From Euphorbia lathyris (taxonomy: Eukaryota > Streptophyta > Magnoliopsida > Malpighiales > Euphorbiaceae): a DNA stretch of 64,000 nucleotides. Below, piece after piece: positions 11,245 through 23,894 of this stretch. The DNA lies in contig NC_088910.1 in NCBI RefSeq assembly GCF_963576675.1, positions 29,142,531 to 29,206,530 on the forward strand, in the 5' to 3' direction. The position numbers were made by a program, and so were the translations under genes. The notes under the pieces are model-generated. The model had not been told where the DNA came from. It saw nothing but the letters and a program-made list of their open reading frames with translations, and ran no database searches. The stretch's first letter is position 1, and each line of letters starts with the position of its first letter.

Positions 11245-13164
11245 CTTTTTTTTTTGGTAAGAAGGGAAGAAAAAAAACAAACAAACAAAAACCTAACCCG
11301 GGATCAGTCTAGGAAGACTGACCCCAATCCTATCCTCAAGAAGAGAAGGTAACAGAAAAGAAGGAGGAACGGAAAGGGTAGAAACACCTAACATCCCCCC
11401 ATGCCCAGCAGCTGCCAAGCGATCCGCCACGCGGTTTTGCTCCCTATAAATATGGGAGAAGGTAAGAGAATCGAAGGCAGGACGAAGCCTCAAGATGGCT
11501 TTAATGAGATTCTGACTCTTAAGACAAACAGCCTGTCTATCCGAAATCCTGTTGATAGCCTCCAAATTGTCAGACTCCACCGAAAGTCTTTTAACACCCA
11601 TGCGAATGGCGAGTTTAATGCCAGACAAGATCCCCCAGAGCTCGGCAGTAAAGGAGGAGCCCGTACCTAAGTTATGGGTAAACCCAGCCAGCCAGGCGCC
11701 ACCAGCATCCCGAAGAACTCCACCAGCAGCAATTCTGCCATTACTAAGGCAGGAGCCATCCGTATTCAACTTGACAACCCCTTCCCTGGGCTTCCTCCAA
11801 CCAACTAACTGGACCTCTTTAACCGGGGAGGGGTGAACCAGTGGCTCTCCTTCAAAACTCTTTGTAATAACAGAGAGTTTTTTCGAGAAGTAAAACCGGA
11901 GGTCAGGAATAAAGACAGTCTTCTCAGCAAATAACTCTTCATTCCTCCATTTCCACATTTGGTGACAAATAATAGCGAAGAGAATAGCCCCGTGCTCCAT
12001 ACTGGCCAACAAATTCCTATTAACGCCTTCAGAGAACCAGTCAATATCAGAGAACCCCATAAAGGAAGGAAGGATGTGGTGAGGAAGGACCCCTTCCCAA
12101 ACCTTTCTACTATTCGGGCAATCCCTCAAAGCATGGCACAAGGTTTCCACATGGCCGCTGCATCTGCTACAGGCACCAGATACAGCCAAGTGCCTTCTGT
12201 GTCTATCTGCATTCGTGAGGAGCCTGTCTTTGACTCCCAGCCATAGGAAACTCCTAATGCGGTAGGGGACTTTGAGGGCCCAAATGGACTTCCAAATTTC
12301 CAAAGGAGGATCAGCCCTATTAGGGGTAAAAGCTTCATAGGCCGATTTGCAAGAATAAGAACCATTATTAGTCAAGGCCCAGCAGTGTCTGTCCTTATTC
12401 TCCTCCTGATTACTAATCTTCACACCTCTAATATTAAGGAGGGTCTCCAGGCTAAGAAAGGAGTCGAACTTAGACCAGATCCAGTCTCCCTCCGAGTCCA
12501 CCACATCAGCAATTCTCCAGGAGAGGAGATCATTCGGCGGAGGGGCGATGCACACCTCAATCAACGGTTTTTCACCAATCCAGGTGTCATACCAGAAACT
12601 AATGGATCTCCCATTACCCACCTCCAAGCCAATCCCCGTACAGAACTCAGCAAAAACAGCACTAAGCCCTTTCCAGAGGAAGGAACAGCTGACAACCCTC
12701 TCCTTCGGGCCACCAAAGATTCTATCTTTCCTATACTTGCCGCACAGAAGACGAACCCAAAGGGAGGAGGGGGATTGCCACATTCTCCAAAGAAGCTTCA
12801 TTAACAGGACTTTATTATTGTCCTTAGCTTGCCTTATACCAAGACCCCCCCTGCTCTTAGGCTGGCAGGCTTCCTTCCAAGGGACCAGGTGAATCTTCCT
12901 CCCATCCCCAGACTCTCCCCACAGAAAACGCCGATTAATTTTATCAAGGTCGTTGAGGACCGGCTCAGGGAGCTTACAGGCTTGCATGATGTGATTTGGA
13001 GCAGCGCAGTTGATAGACTGGATTAAAGTAAGGCGACCTGCAAGTGAAAGAGAATTAGCTTTCCAGCTAGCACACAAACCGTTAGATTTGTCCAAAATGT
13101 CTTTAAAAGAGGCTTTGGACACCCTGTCACTATGAAGAGGGACCCCAAGGTATTTCCCAAACGA
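11245..13164 (-). mobile_element. 5'-truncated LINE, about 1.9 kb
   Basis: A minus-strand LINE copy holding only the C-terminal part of ORF2. The T run at 11245-11255 is its poly(A) tail on the minus strand. The 5' end near 13164 falls abruptly within the reverse transcriptase thumb (SFGKYLGVPL). This is the usual outcome of incomplete target-primed reverse transcription. I could not identify a convincing target duplication. The ORF itself is long and unbroken. Confidence 0.85.
11293..13162 (-). pseudogene. LINE ORF2 C-terminal part: RT thumb, zf-RVT, RNase H
   Basis: An open frame of about 620 codons lacks the endonuclease and the reverse transcriptase palm, so it cannot act alone. Domains in order are the RT thumb (GKYLGVPL, then WKANSLSLAGRLTLIQS), the plant LINE zinc-binding RT module (zf-RVT; WKSIWALKVPYRIRSFLWLG, then CSRCSGHVETLCHALRDCP) and a C-terminal RNase H (KLNTDGSCL, AELWGILSGI, ESDNLEAI, NRVADRLAA). 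The catalytic D, E, D residues of RNase H are present. There is no ATG at the start; the frame opens where the element is truncated. The open state suggests a fairly recent insertion. Confidence 0.85.
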
Positions 13165-14483
13165 TTACCTCTACTACGGCTCAAAACATGTCCACAAAAT
13201 TAAAATAATAATAATAAAATGATATTTCAATTGTTTTGAATTAAATTCTTAATTTTTTTTTAATTTGACATATTAAGGGATGTTTATTGTTTGTTTTTGT
13301 TTGTAGTTTATTAGCTAATTTTTCTGGATAAATTACATATGTAGTGTACAATTTTTGTCCTATTTCACATTTTGGTATGCAACCTTCAATTTTGTATAAA
13401 AACGTGTACAATCTTTTCGTGACCTTCCACTAAACTGTACAACCGGTAATTATGACCGGTTAACGTGAAGTCAACACGTCACGTCAGTTTAATGCCCAAT
13501 TTGAAAATTGTAAAAAATTTATACAATTTCAGAAATAAATAAATTAATGAATTACATAATTTCAATTAAATTCCAGATTTACATGTAATGTAACAGTTTC
13601 ACTTTTTTTTTTTTGAAGAAACAGTTTCACTAATTAAGAGTTCAACATATATTTCTTCAAAAAGAAAAAAACATGTAAAATTATAATTAATCAAATACCT
13701 TTTTTCAAAAAGAAAAATCAAATACCTTAAAATAAAAGATCAATAAATGTTTAATCAATAAAAATTGAAAAAAAAATATTATTATTATTATATTCAAATA
13801 AATGGAGTATTATCTAACAGCAAAAACCGAGTCGGACATTTTGGTCATGATATCAATTCCAAATTAGAAAGTGATATATATTTTTGTAATGATATTTTGA
13901 GTTGTGTCGGATTATATCAGTAAATGAATTAAATCCGTTAAGATTACCTTTTATCAGCAATAGTGAATTCACCTGTGGTACTGATGATTAATTATTACTT
14001 TTTATGTAAATAAAAAATTATCATCATTTTGGTGGTAATTAAAGTTGAGTCACTCCAAATCAAATGGGACCAATTGATATATAATATTTATTTAAAAAAA
14101 ATAGAAAGGGGGAAAAATGAGAGGGAATTTTTTGAATGACATATATCTAATAATAATAAAAATGATGAAGTGTTGGTCCAGTGAATGTGAATTATTCATA
14201 AAAATGGCAAGTATAGTATAGACACAGAATTCCTAAGTAATAAAAGTTGATGTCCATTTATTTTTATTAGGTCCCTCCCTTTTTTTACTTTCATTTTTGG
14301 TGTCCATGCATGCAATCCAACTCCTTTTCAGGTACAAATATCAAATTTTACACCCAATCGTAGCTGTCAAAATAGCCCATAGATTCTTCATAATTATTAT
14401 TTTGGATAAGAGGTAAAAATGCAGTTAATTGTACAAATTTAGTATGTAACATTGACTAGTTGGATAAATTTAAGAAATAATTT
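13165..14483. other. AT-rich spacer with one MITE arm, no gene seen
   Basis: No coding sequence is supported. Around 13326-13490 one arm of a Mutator-like fold-back element is recognisable (GGATAAATTACA, then TTTTGGTA, GACCGGTTAACG). It resembles the terminal arm of the 723-bp MITEs, but no matching second arm was found nearby. The rest is low-complexity AT-rich DNA. Confidence 0.45.
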
Positions 14484-14563
14484 ATCAATTGTCTTTCTTT
14501 TTCTTTTTGAACCAAGAAGAAATTCATTCCTTAAATCGAATCAGCAACAATAATATCCTGCAA

Positions 14564-17500
14564 TCATACCGGAGCAGAAAAAGATACGAACTCGCTAGCA
14601 TTGGACAGGGCATGTCGTGCAACAACATGAGCGCCCCTGTTCGCTAGGCGTGGAGAAAAAGACACTTTGTAATCTTGTCGACTACTTAGCAACACCTTAC
14701 AATCCTAAATAATTGACCCATAAACAGACAAGTCTAGATCAACCGATTTGACACTATTAACTACACTCAAGGAGTCACTTTCAAATAAGACATTAATACA
14801 ATTAAGATGGACACACCAATGCAATGCCTCGCGTAGAGCTAATGCTTCAGCTTCCCTAATATCATCAACAATTGGGATTATGCGACTACGACAAGCCATG
14901 AAGGATGCATCAGAAGATCTAAGTAAAGCTCCCACCCCACTTCGAGACTCAGCTTTAAAGGTAGCCGCGTCACAATTGCATTTGACAAAGCCAAAAGGGG
15001 GGCGAGACCAGCTAATATGTCGTACCTGTGGCCCTGTCGCCCGTGCTGAATGTTCAATGCGATGGGCAGAAGTGTTAACGTTGGCGTTGGCGTCGCTGGT
15101 GATGGAAATGGGCAACCTTCGTAGCGCAACTGGGCGGACGGTGACCGGTTGGCTTGCCGAGGAGCTGGATTTGGGCGAATCTGTGCGATGCCGGCTTCGG
15201 ATTGGACCACTAAGGGCATGGACAGGTGACAGACAGCCACAGGGAGGTTCTTCAGCTGGGACTGGCGCCAGGCAGCAAGGTAGTTACCCGCAAGAGAGAT
15301 TGCCGTTTCTGGTAGTTGGATTTTGCTTTCCCAGACTATCTGATTCCTTTGATTCCAAATGACCCAAAGCGTCATTGCCATCTTGGTTATGGTCTCCTGA
15401 TCATTGGACAAAAGTACCTGCAAAATAGAACCCGTTAGATAATCAGGTTGGAATACATCCGTATTGATCCCGGATAGGTTCCAACATTCTTGGGCGTATA
15501 CACAATCCACAAAGAGGTGATGGTCATGCTCAGTATCAGAGTGACAGAAGGGACACTGCATTAGGATTGACAACCCCCTCCCTGCCAGTCTATGTCTAGT
15601 GGCCACGCAACCCGAAGCCAACTTCCACACAAACATTCTAACTTTTGGGGGAACATGCATCTTCCAAATTCTACTCCACCCATCATCCTGATTCTCACCA
15701 CCATATCCATCACAAAGCGCTCTATATCCTGATTTACTTGTGTACATGCCATTTTTGGTAAAATTCCACATTGGTCCATCTTCTACTTCTCTTGTTGGTA
15801 ATACCATCCTACACACAATTCTGGCATCTGCCTCAGACAACAGCTCTTCCACCTTCCCTCTATCCCAGATTTTCCTACCCTGAATAAACAGGTCAGCCAC
15901 TTTTGTATCATCCTGTTGCATGACAGTCTCACCCTGGGTCCTAAAAGGTGCCACAGTATTCACCCATGGGTCTTTCCACACATATATTGACTTACCATCC
16001 CCAATTCTCCATCTAACACCCAGTCTCAATACCTCAATGGCTCTCCAAACACTCCCCCAAACAAAACTAGGATTATTGCCCAATTTGGAGGAAAGAAAAG
16101 GGTCTCTAGGGAAATATTTAGCTTTGAACATTCTACCCACTAAAGAATTTGGAGTAACCATCAATTTCCAGGCCTGTTTACCTAATAAGGCAAGATTGAA
16201 TTTTGGAGGCTCCTAAAACCCAAACCTCCCTCTTTCTTATCCCTACTAAGCCTATCCCAACTTTGCCAATGAATCGATCTCCTGCCCCCTGGTTTCATAC
16301 CCCACCAAAAGGAATTCATAATCTTCTCCAAGTCCAGGCAAAGGGATTTAGGAAGTTTAAACACACTCATACAAAAAGTTGGCAGAGCCTGAGCAACCGC
16401 CTTAATTAGCACTTCCTTGCCCGCAGCAGATAGGAATCTAAAGGACCACGCACTTAACCTCTTCCTAAGTCTATCTTTAAGGAAACTAAAAATTGCCACT
16501 TTGGACTTCCCAATAAGTGAAGGGAGACCCAAGTAGCGACCAGTATCTAGAGGATGAAAAACCTGAAGAGAGTTACATACCTCATTACGCAGTTCCAGGC
16601 CAACATTCGGACTAAAGAAAATTCCAGATTTTTGCAGGTTGATAGCCTGGCCAGAAGCTACCTCATACTCAGATAGGATCATCCCAATTTTGTTACACTC
16701 ATCCATAGAGGCCCTGAAAAACAAGAAGCTGTCGTCTACAAAAAACAAGTTTGTAATAGTTGGCGCACCCCTAGCAATGAGGCACCCATGGAGGGAACCC
16801 TCATTCGCTGCCCTTGTAATCAGGCTAGATAAGACTTCGGCACACAGTATAAAAAGGTACGGCGATAGGGGATCGCCTTGTCTCAGACCCCTTCCAGGTT
16901 TAATCGGGCCCACAAATGTACCATTAATCGACACAGAGTACTCCACGGTAGTAATGCATAACATGATCCAATCAATCCACAGCCCAGGGAAGCCTAATTT
17001 TTGCATAACAAGTCTCAGGAAAGTCCAATCGACCCTATCATAGGCCTTGCTAATATCCAATTTTAAAGCCACCTCACCGATTCTACCCCTATTCTTCCTC
17101 TTTATAAAGTGTAAAGACTCAAAGGCCACCATAATGCTGTCAGATATAGACCTGCCAGGGACAAAAGCTGATTGAGATTCAGATACCAGGAAAGGTAACA
17201 CAATCTTGAGCCTGTTGGCTAGGACCTTGGCAATCAATTTATAAAGCACATTGCACATGGAAATAGGGCGAAAATCCTTCATACATTCAGGCCTATCAAT
17301 CTTAGGGATAAGAACAATTATTGTGTCATTTAGATGTGGAGGAAATTCCTTACTCGCCAGATAGCCCTTGCATGCGTTAACAATCTTGGGGCCAATGAGG
17401 TCCCAAAAATGTTGAAAGAACCCCGGGTTTAACCCATCAGGACCAGGAGACTTATCAGGATGCATTTGAAACATGGCAGTCTTGAATTCTTCAAAAGAAA

Positions 17501-18782
17501 AAGGGGAGCACAGGTCAGCCTGCATTTCAGGCGTAATACACGGGACAAGAGTATCCACGGCATCATGGCATGGGCTAGTAGGGCCTGCAAACAGATCAGA
17601 GAAATAATCTTTGGCAATATTCCCCATATCATTCACTCCTTCCACTACCAGACCATTCATATCCTTAAGCCTGCGAATGGTGTTCCTCTGCTTTCTAGCT
17701 TTGACACAGGCATGGAAAAACTTAGTATTTTGATCTCCCTCCTGTAGCCAGAAATTCTTAGCCCTTTGTTGCCAATGTATAGCTTCACACTCAAGAAGGG
17801 AATTCAACTCACTCTTGACCTGAAGGAAGCTGACCACATCCGCCGGAACACTGCTATCCACAAGCCTATCCAATTTCTTCTTGCATCCCTCAATTTGCTT
17901 TCTAAACCTCAGTCGATACTTCTTTCCCCATTGTTCCATGCTGCTGGCACAGGCAGCCAGCTTTGCAGCAAGGTTTTGATAGCTACTACTTAGCCAATAG
18001 GTTCGCACCAACACCTTAAACTCAGGATCTAAAAGCCACTCTTGTTCAAATCGAAAGTGTCTACGCCTCTCATTACGAACCGGATCATCGAACTCTAGGA
18101 AAATGGGTGCATGGTCAGAATAAGATGAGATCAAAGTACAAAGCCGATGAGCTGGGAACCTGTCCGCCCAGGCACTAGTGACCATAGCCCTATCCAGCCT
18201 CTCCCTGACCCACATACTAGAACCCCGACACCTCTCCCACGTAAATTGACTGCCCTGTGTAGGGAGATCAATCAAAAGATTCTTTTCCACCGCCTTCTTG
18301 AACCGGCGCATCAACCCTTGAGGGTAGCATGGGCCCCCAACCTTCTCTGAATCAGAAAGAATGCAGTTAAAATCCCCAATAACCAGTAAAGGTAGAATCG
18401 AGCATGAACACAATTGAGTCAAGAGACTCCAGGACCACACATGATTGGCTCGATTAGACTGTCCATAGAACCCTACCAACCTCCAATCCCCCTTCTCAGC
18501 ATCATACATCTGAACTTCAATATGGTGATCAGAGAAAGAAACCACTGAAGCCATATCAGACTTCCTCCAAATTAGGGCAATACCCCCACTCCTACCTCTA
18601 CAATCGACTGCAAAAGAACCTTCAAAGCCAAACTTCCTCCTTAGCCCATCAATACAGGATTTAGTAACTAAAGTTTCAATCAGGAACACCAGATCCGGCT
18701 TACTTGTCTTAACAAGCTCACCGAGAGACCGAACTGCCCGGGCGTTCCCCAACCCCCGGCAGTTCCAGCTTAGGCAATTCAT
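14564..18782 (-). pseudogene. LINE ORF2: endonuclease, reverse transcriptase, zf-RVT, RNase H
   Basis: The enzyme that nicks target DNA and reverse-transcribes the LINE. From the ATG at 18782 it shows the endonuclease (WNCRGLGN, GDFNCIL, FTW, SYSDHAPI) and then reverse transcriptase (KLDISKAYDRVDW, GLRQGDPLSPYLF, FVDDSFLFF). The usual FADD is FVDD here. A one-base frameshift near 16195 breaks the frame within GFRSLQN. The second part (14878-16164) carries the thumb and zf-RVT (WKMHVPPKVRMFVWKLA, CPFCHSDTEHDHHLFVDC). A second frameshift near 15110 leads into RNase H (VKCNCDAATF, EAEALALREAL, ESDSLSVV). A TAG at 14705-14707 precedes the last 47 codons. Confidence 0.93.
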
Positions 18783-19996
18783 AATCCTCGGCGGGCCTGC
18801 TCCACAGACCTCACCGTTTCTGTATCATGTGAAGAAGAAGAATCAACTAGGCTTGTAGAAACTGTCCCCTTCGGAGTATTAAGTACCTGATCAGACCCAT
18901 TCCCTTGCAGCTTATTCACAATAGCCTGGACTGATATCGAATCTGGGCCTGCACGCCTACGCTTTCGATCATCTGCCAGCTCAAGTCCCTCCTCATCACT
19001 ATCCACTGCCATATTCACTATCTCCCCCTCCTGCACTGGCTGAATAATTGGGTTCCCTATTCCTACTACCATTTTACCCTTCAGCTTTGCCCCCTCCTGA
19101 CCCCCAGGAATATTCTCCTTCCCGGATTCCTTACCCCCACTCGATTGCCCTGCTTTCAGAGTTTTAACAGTGTTTTCCAAGGTAGATCCACCCCTAGAAT
19201 TGAAGGTCATAGCCTGACTACCCGGTTCTCTCAGCCACTTCACACTCAACACATCCCCGCCCCTGCGAACAGGCGCCTTCAACCATTCCCCCCACTCCCT
19301 GGTGATCTCCTCAGGTTTCAGAGTGAAGATCTTGTCACAAAATCTATCAGTGTGCCCCAACATGCCGCATATATAGCAAAACGATCCCAGTCTTTCATAT
19401 TTGAATGAAATATAAGCCCACTCCTCCTTCCCTTTACGAATTTTCTTCATCCTCTTTAACGGCTTCCTCACATCAATAGAGACTCTTAGCCTCATAAATT
19501 GCCTACGTAACCCGGTGTTATTATTGATGTCATAAGCCTGAAATTTACCAATGAAATCCCCAATCTGTCTACCCACTCCCTCCGACATAGACCCAATAGG
19601 CAAGTCATAAATCTGAACCCAGAAATCGGCAATATACAGATCAACCAAGTCGGGTGACGGTTCATCTTTCCATAGAGAAACCACAAGCAAATGATTATCA
19701 AAAGACCAAGGGCCCCCTTCCACCACACGTGCCAAGTCGATAGCATGGTAAAATTCAAATACATATTTATTATTGGAGAGCTCTGATATAGCCACTCCCC
19801 TGCCTGGCCTCCATAGTGTGGCCATTCTAGTCTTCATGGCTATAGTGTTAATAGAGCGCTCTGTGAGAAACCTACCAATCAAGGTTAGGCCTCCATTTTT
19901 AGCAATATGATTGGAAGACGGACCACTGAGGTCAAGAGCTTCCTCCTCACCATCTGACAACGACAAGTTGCCTATTGCTTTCTCCACACCAGCCAT
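18779..19996 (-). CDS. LINE ORF1, gag-like RNA-binding protein, open
   Basis: About 405 residues from the ATG at 19996. The frame is open further upstream, but that part reads as hydrophobic leader translation, and MAGVEKAIGNLSLSD is the likely true start. The protein has the DUF4283-type domain (RGVAISELSNNKYVFEFYHA, then GGPWSFDNHLLVV), a DUF4283-linked RRM-like region with DFWVQIYDLPIGSMS, and a zinc knuckle (CYICGMLGHTDRFC). A charged, nuclear-localisation-like tail (DDRKRRRAG) follows. Its TGA stop overlaps the ORF2 start as ATGA. This ORF shows no inactivating change. Confidence 0.88.
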   Translation of the reverse strand: MAGVEKAIGNLSLSDGEEEALDLSGPSSNHIAKNGGLTLIGRFLTERSINTIAMKTRMATLWRPGRGVAISELSNNKYVFEFYHAIDLARVVEGGPWSFDNHLLVVSLWKDEPSPDLVDLYIADFWVQIYDLPIGSMSEGVGRQIGDFIGKFQAYDINNNTGLRRQFMRLRVSIDVRKPLKRMKKIRKGKEEWAYISFKYERLGSFCYICGMLGHTDRFCDKIFTLKPEEITREWGEWLKAPVRRGGDVLSVKWLREPGSQAMTFNSRGGSTLENTVKTLKAGQSSGGKESGKENIPGGQEGAKLKGKMVVGIGNPIIQPVQEGEIVNMAVDSDEEGLELADDRKRRRAGPDSISVQAIVNKLQGNGSDQVLNTPKGTVSTSLVDSSSSHDTETVRSVEQARRGL

Positions 19997-20651
19997 AGTT
20001 ATCAACAAAACTAAGAGAATAGAAATGTCGAACAGCAGGCCACCAACAAAAAGCAGGGCACTCAACCAAATCAAAACAGCCCCAAACAGCAAAACACCCA
20101 AGCCTAAGCACCAAACAGACAACTCTAAAATCCAATACACTGACCACTGTCAACAACACTGAGCAAAACAAGAGCCAAGGCGAAACCAAGCAATTAAAAC
20201 ACCCAAGTGCAGCACAATATCCAGCCAAGACTAAACAGAGAGATCAAGATAGAAGCAACTAACCCGGCTACCTAAACGGTAGAGACGGAACCGAACAAGA
20301 TGAAGAACCGAGGCCCACAACGTCCCTGAACCAGAGGAATGGCGAGAGAGGCTCACCAGCACCGACGGGCGGCGGAGAAGGCGGCGGCAGGAGTGGGGGA
20401 TCAGAAAACCTTCAAGATCGGACAAAACGAAACACCGCACGAGAGGGACTGAAACCGTGCGATAAACTAAAACCCCCACAGACACCACGGCGCCGGAAGG
20501 ACAAACGACCTCCCACAAACCGACGACGGCGGAGAGAGACAGCGGGCCGGCGATGGAGCTAACAGGTCCCTGCGGTGGAGGTGCTGATGGACGGGATGGC
20601 GGCGGCGGTATCGCGATACATTTCTCTTCTTTCTTCGCGTTTTTTTTTTCA
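19997..20651 (-). promoter_or_regulatory. LINE 5' leader, GC-rich
   Basis: This segment lies between the 15-bp target duplication and the ORF1 start. It is markedly richer in G and C than the surrounding spacer. In this class the internal promoter sits in such a leader; that role is inferred from position only. Confidence 0.55.
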
Positions 20652-20666
20652 ATCAATTGTCTTTCT

Positions 20667-22439
20667 AATTATGTCCACTACATAGGTACATCATTTTATT
20701 ACTTGTCAGTAACATATCATAAATATATGTATATACGTGGGAAAAAAAATTATACTGTGTTCTGTATGAATTCGGCGAAAAATTTCAACTATTTTATCGA
20801 ATTTAAAAAATTAATCTCTAATTATATTATGAACTTTTACAACGTAAAAGAAAAATTAGAACCAACTAATGCAGCATATGGTAACACAATATTTTTTTTA
20901 ATGATGTTTGAAATTGACCAAACTTATTTACGCTAATGATAAAATTGCTTTTGACTATTAATATTACGGGGTAATTTTACACCTCATCTCTATTATTTAT
21001 GATAGCATGGAAGATAGAATCATTTGTTAATTTACTTTGGGTAAATGCTCCCATGACAATTTTATTGTATCCTTTCTAATACTAGTCGAATATAAACTCG
21101 CCAGGTGGCACTTACAAAATCCAAACCAACACCCGGAGAAAGAGAATACGTGACACCACCATATCTAAACCGGTCAATACGACTCCGTATGGGAAGAATC
21201 GACTCGAAAAGTCCTAAAAGACCCAGTTTAGGATCTACCTGTTACAGCAATCACGCCGAATCCCGTGAATCACGGGCCTAATGAGCTTGTTGGGTATTAG
21301 CCTTTGATATCCGAGCGCATATTCACCTATCAATAAGTGACATGTAGCACATCCCGCTTCCAAACTCATAACTGTCTTTTTATAGTTCGATCATAGTATA
21401 AATAGGGTAAGTACATTCCATGTATATTACTTCATTCATTCATTCATAAAGCTTACATTTTAGGTTTGATTTACTGTTGTGTTCATCCTCAAATCCTATC
21501 TCAAATTGACTTAAACATTAGAGCGTGTTACCGGATAACGCCCCATTAACCTTGTTTTTGTCCAATTGCAGGTTTCCAAATGAATTTTCAAAATTCAACC
21601 ACATCGTTTACTATTAATATTATAGTTACTCAAAACATAACATAAAACTCATTCAGATTTTCATATTACTGACATAAAAGTAACTCAAATAAGGTAATAG
21701 AATTGCTTATCTGTCAACTTATGCTAAAATAAGGTATAATCCTTATACAATCCCAACGTATTATAACTAATGCTACAACTTCAACAATTTAAGCATTTGC
21801 ATACTAAGACTATATTAATAGCCCAAGTATGGTCTTGCATTACTCTTTTTTTGCAGATTAAATATGTAAAGCACAATTGTTTTCATATTATTCCATTGAC
21901 ATATCAATTTATTTTGCATTTATTGATTTCAACATTATATTTTAGCTCTTGAGCTAACGAATAAGGAAATCGAGTAATGCTTAGTACTCGAATCGTTTAG
22001 TTATTATGGTAACATATTACTTGTAATAAACCGATTAAAGTACAGATATAAATATCTTTAATTGATCAACACATATTTTGATCGATTCAAGTTGCTCATA
22101 AATTACTCTAAAAATATTCGGAACACAAATCATAATAGCTATAACTATTATAAGTCAATAGAAAAATATTAAAGTACATATACAAATATTTTTAGTGAGT
22201 AAAAAAAACATTACTCCGGTTAATTTTATTTTGTTCCAAATTATTTTCTAAACTTTCTTGAATTTTATTAAGAATTTTCTATTATTTTTTGGCATTTAAA
22301 AATATTTTCTCGAATTTTTAAATAATTTTAGAATATTTGAAAATAAAAAATAATTACTTTGTTCATTCAAAAATAAAATAAAATTCACTGAAAATTCAAA
22401 ACAATTTGCAAAAACAGGGTCTCCAAAAAAACGGAGGTC
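20667..22439. other. AT-rich spacer with a possible LTR remnant
   Basis: No gene is supported. From about 21040 to 21600 the composition rises and the layout resembles the 3' half of a plant LTR: a TATA-like TATAAATAGGG near 21399, a repeated TTCATTCATTCAT, and a late segment near 21510-21540 (GACTTAAACATTAGAGCG). I could not find termini or a target duplication, so this is a weak call. The remainder is featureless. Confidence 0.35.
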
Positions 22440-23890
22440 AAAAACCTCATTGGAGACGCCAGGTGGCGTTGTTATGTCTCAACCCCTCTAAGTACCTCGA
22501 AGTCTTTTGAGTCTCGGTTTCTAACATGTGAACCCTTACCGAAAGCTTCAAGAACTCTGATGTGTATGTATGCACACTCCGACTACCTTGTGAACAATGT
22601 TGGTATGCATTATAAAGGTTCTTATAATCTGATGGTAATAATCTCTCCCTCAACATCGCTTTCATCCCTAACTAAGACTAAATCGGTTCCGCACCTCCTC
22701 TTCTCCTCCCTTCAATCTTTAGGCAACCAACTTCACTTTTTATTGGTCCAGAATTCCCGCATAATCAAAGAATCTCCCAACCTCTGACAACTAATTAAGG
22801 AAACCCTCTATATCCAACTCGCCCCCAAGCCAGAAAAATCCACTTTCAATTTGAATGCATCATCTTTATCAAAATTACCCCTATCTGGATTTCTAGCATA
22901 CTCATTACCACTAATTCAATTCCTCCCAACAAACGCTACATTTCTATCATCATTGCACACATAATGTTCATCCTCAAATTCAAACTCATCAAAATATTGC
23001 TAGCATGCTCAATAATTAGCAAATAGTTAGGTCATCTTACCTCCTGAGCTTCAGACCCTTCCGATTTGGGTTTTGGGTTTGGTGAAATTAGAGTCCTCCT
23101 AGGTGGAGGTGAATGTGGTGGTGGTGTTGGTTGTGGATTGGGAACTTTCGCATGCCTCATTGGATACCCTCCTCATGCTTGTTGGAGCATTCCTTGAACA
23201 TCAACCCTCAATTGCTTAATGGTGGCTCTCATTTGTTCTTCCGAGTTTCACCTTTGCTCATTTACAACCCTTAATTGCTCTCTAACTCATCAATCTTCTT
23301 GTCATAAGCCTTCATAGTTTTTATGGGATTCTTAATTGAACCATGCCAAAAGAAGCCCCAGATTAGGAAATGATTGGTTCTGATACCAACTGACACGGAT
23401 CGAACACGATTTCATAGTTTTAATTATAAACTAACAAAGAAACAACTCTTTTCAAGTTGAATTTGAAGGAAATAATCCAAAAAAGGTGAAAACTCAAAGC
23501 CTCTAAAGGAGTGTTTTTTATTAATTCACAAAAAGAGCATACATTACAAAAAGAAAGGTTTATATACCTTCACTAACATATCTTAAGCTGGTAAAATATA
23601 AATAAATTAATGGCAAGAATGGTAAATAGGTGGTGGCAGATTCATAATTATGACAGAAACATAAATGGAAGAGCTTGTTGGTTAAGTCAGCTTACACGTC
23701 AAGTGGGTTAAAATTTCGATAATCGTGTGAAATTTCTGGCCACACATCGTGTGGGTGCGTTGGTTGGCTTTCTTCGCTGATGCTCGTGGGCCACACGATA
23801 TATGGTTGTCCTCACACGCCATGTGAGCCATTTTTCAATGACTTTCTCATTTCCTTATTGATGTCCTCGTCAAATTGTTTATGAAATACT
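22440..23890 (-). mobile_element. Ty3/gypsy remnant: gag fragment, primer site and LTR
   Basis: The minus strand reads LTR, primer-binding site, gag. An LTR ending GTGTCA on the minus strand abuts 23391. Two bases later is TGGTATCAGAACC (23388 down to 23376), a Met-tRNA-type primer site. A gag fragment lies at 22447-22665. The outer LTR boundary, near 23890, is not resolved; the Harbinger-like element starts right there. Pol is absent. The LTR has several partly complementary words around CACACG and CGTGTG (23690-23830). Confidence 0.7.
22447..22665 (-). pseudogene. Gypsy gag (Retrotrans_gag) fragment
   Basis: Seventy-two codons match the C-terminal half of the plant gypsy capsid domain: RERLLPSDYKNLYNAYQHC, then the family pattern QGSRSVHTYTSEFLKLSVR and RYLEGLR. 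The sequence on either side is too decayed to read, and no zinc knuckle follows. It sits about 0.7 kb inside the primer-binding site, as expected for gag of this minus-strand remnant. Confidence 0.75.
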
Positions 23891-23894
23891 CTTA

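Larger units (their letters stand above)
14499..20651 (-). mobile_element. Nearly full-length LINE, 6.15 kb
   Basis: A minus-strand plant L1 element with both ends defined by a perfect 15-bp target duplication, ATCAATTGTCTTTCT, at 14484-14498 and 20652-20666. A short A-rich tail (T-rich on the plus strand) begins at 14499. The GC-rich 5' leader occupies 19997-20651. Both ORFs are complete in extent. ORF1 is open; ORF2 has two frameshifts and one stop. It is a recent but already damaged copy. Confidence 0.95.

Noticed and set aside
11401..13026. Many plus-strand open frames opposite the LINE
   Set aside because: They are antisense shadows of a long LINE frame, with no domains or start context of their own.
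16203..18350. Plus-strand frames of 65-135 codons opposite LINE ORF2
   Set aside because: Shadows of the reverse transcriptase and endonuclease coding strand.
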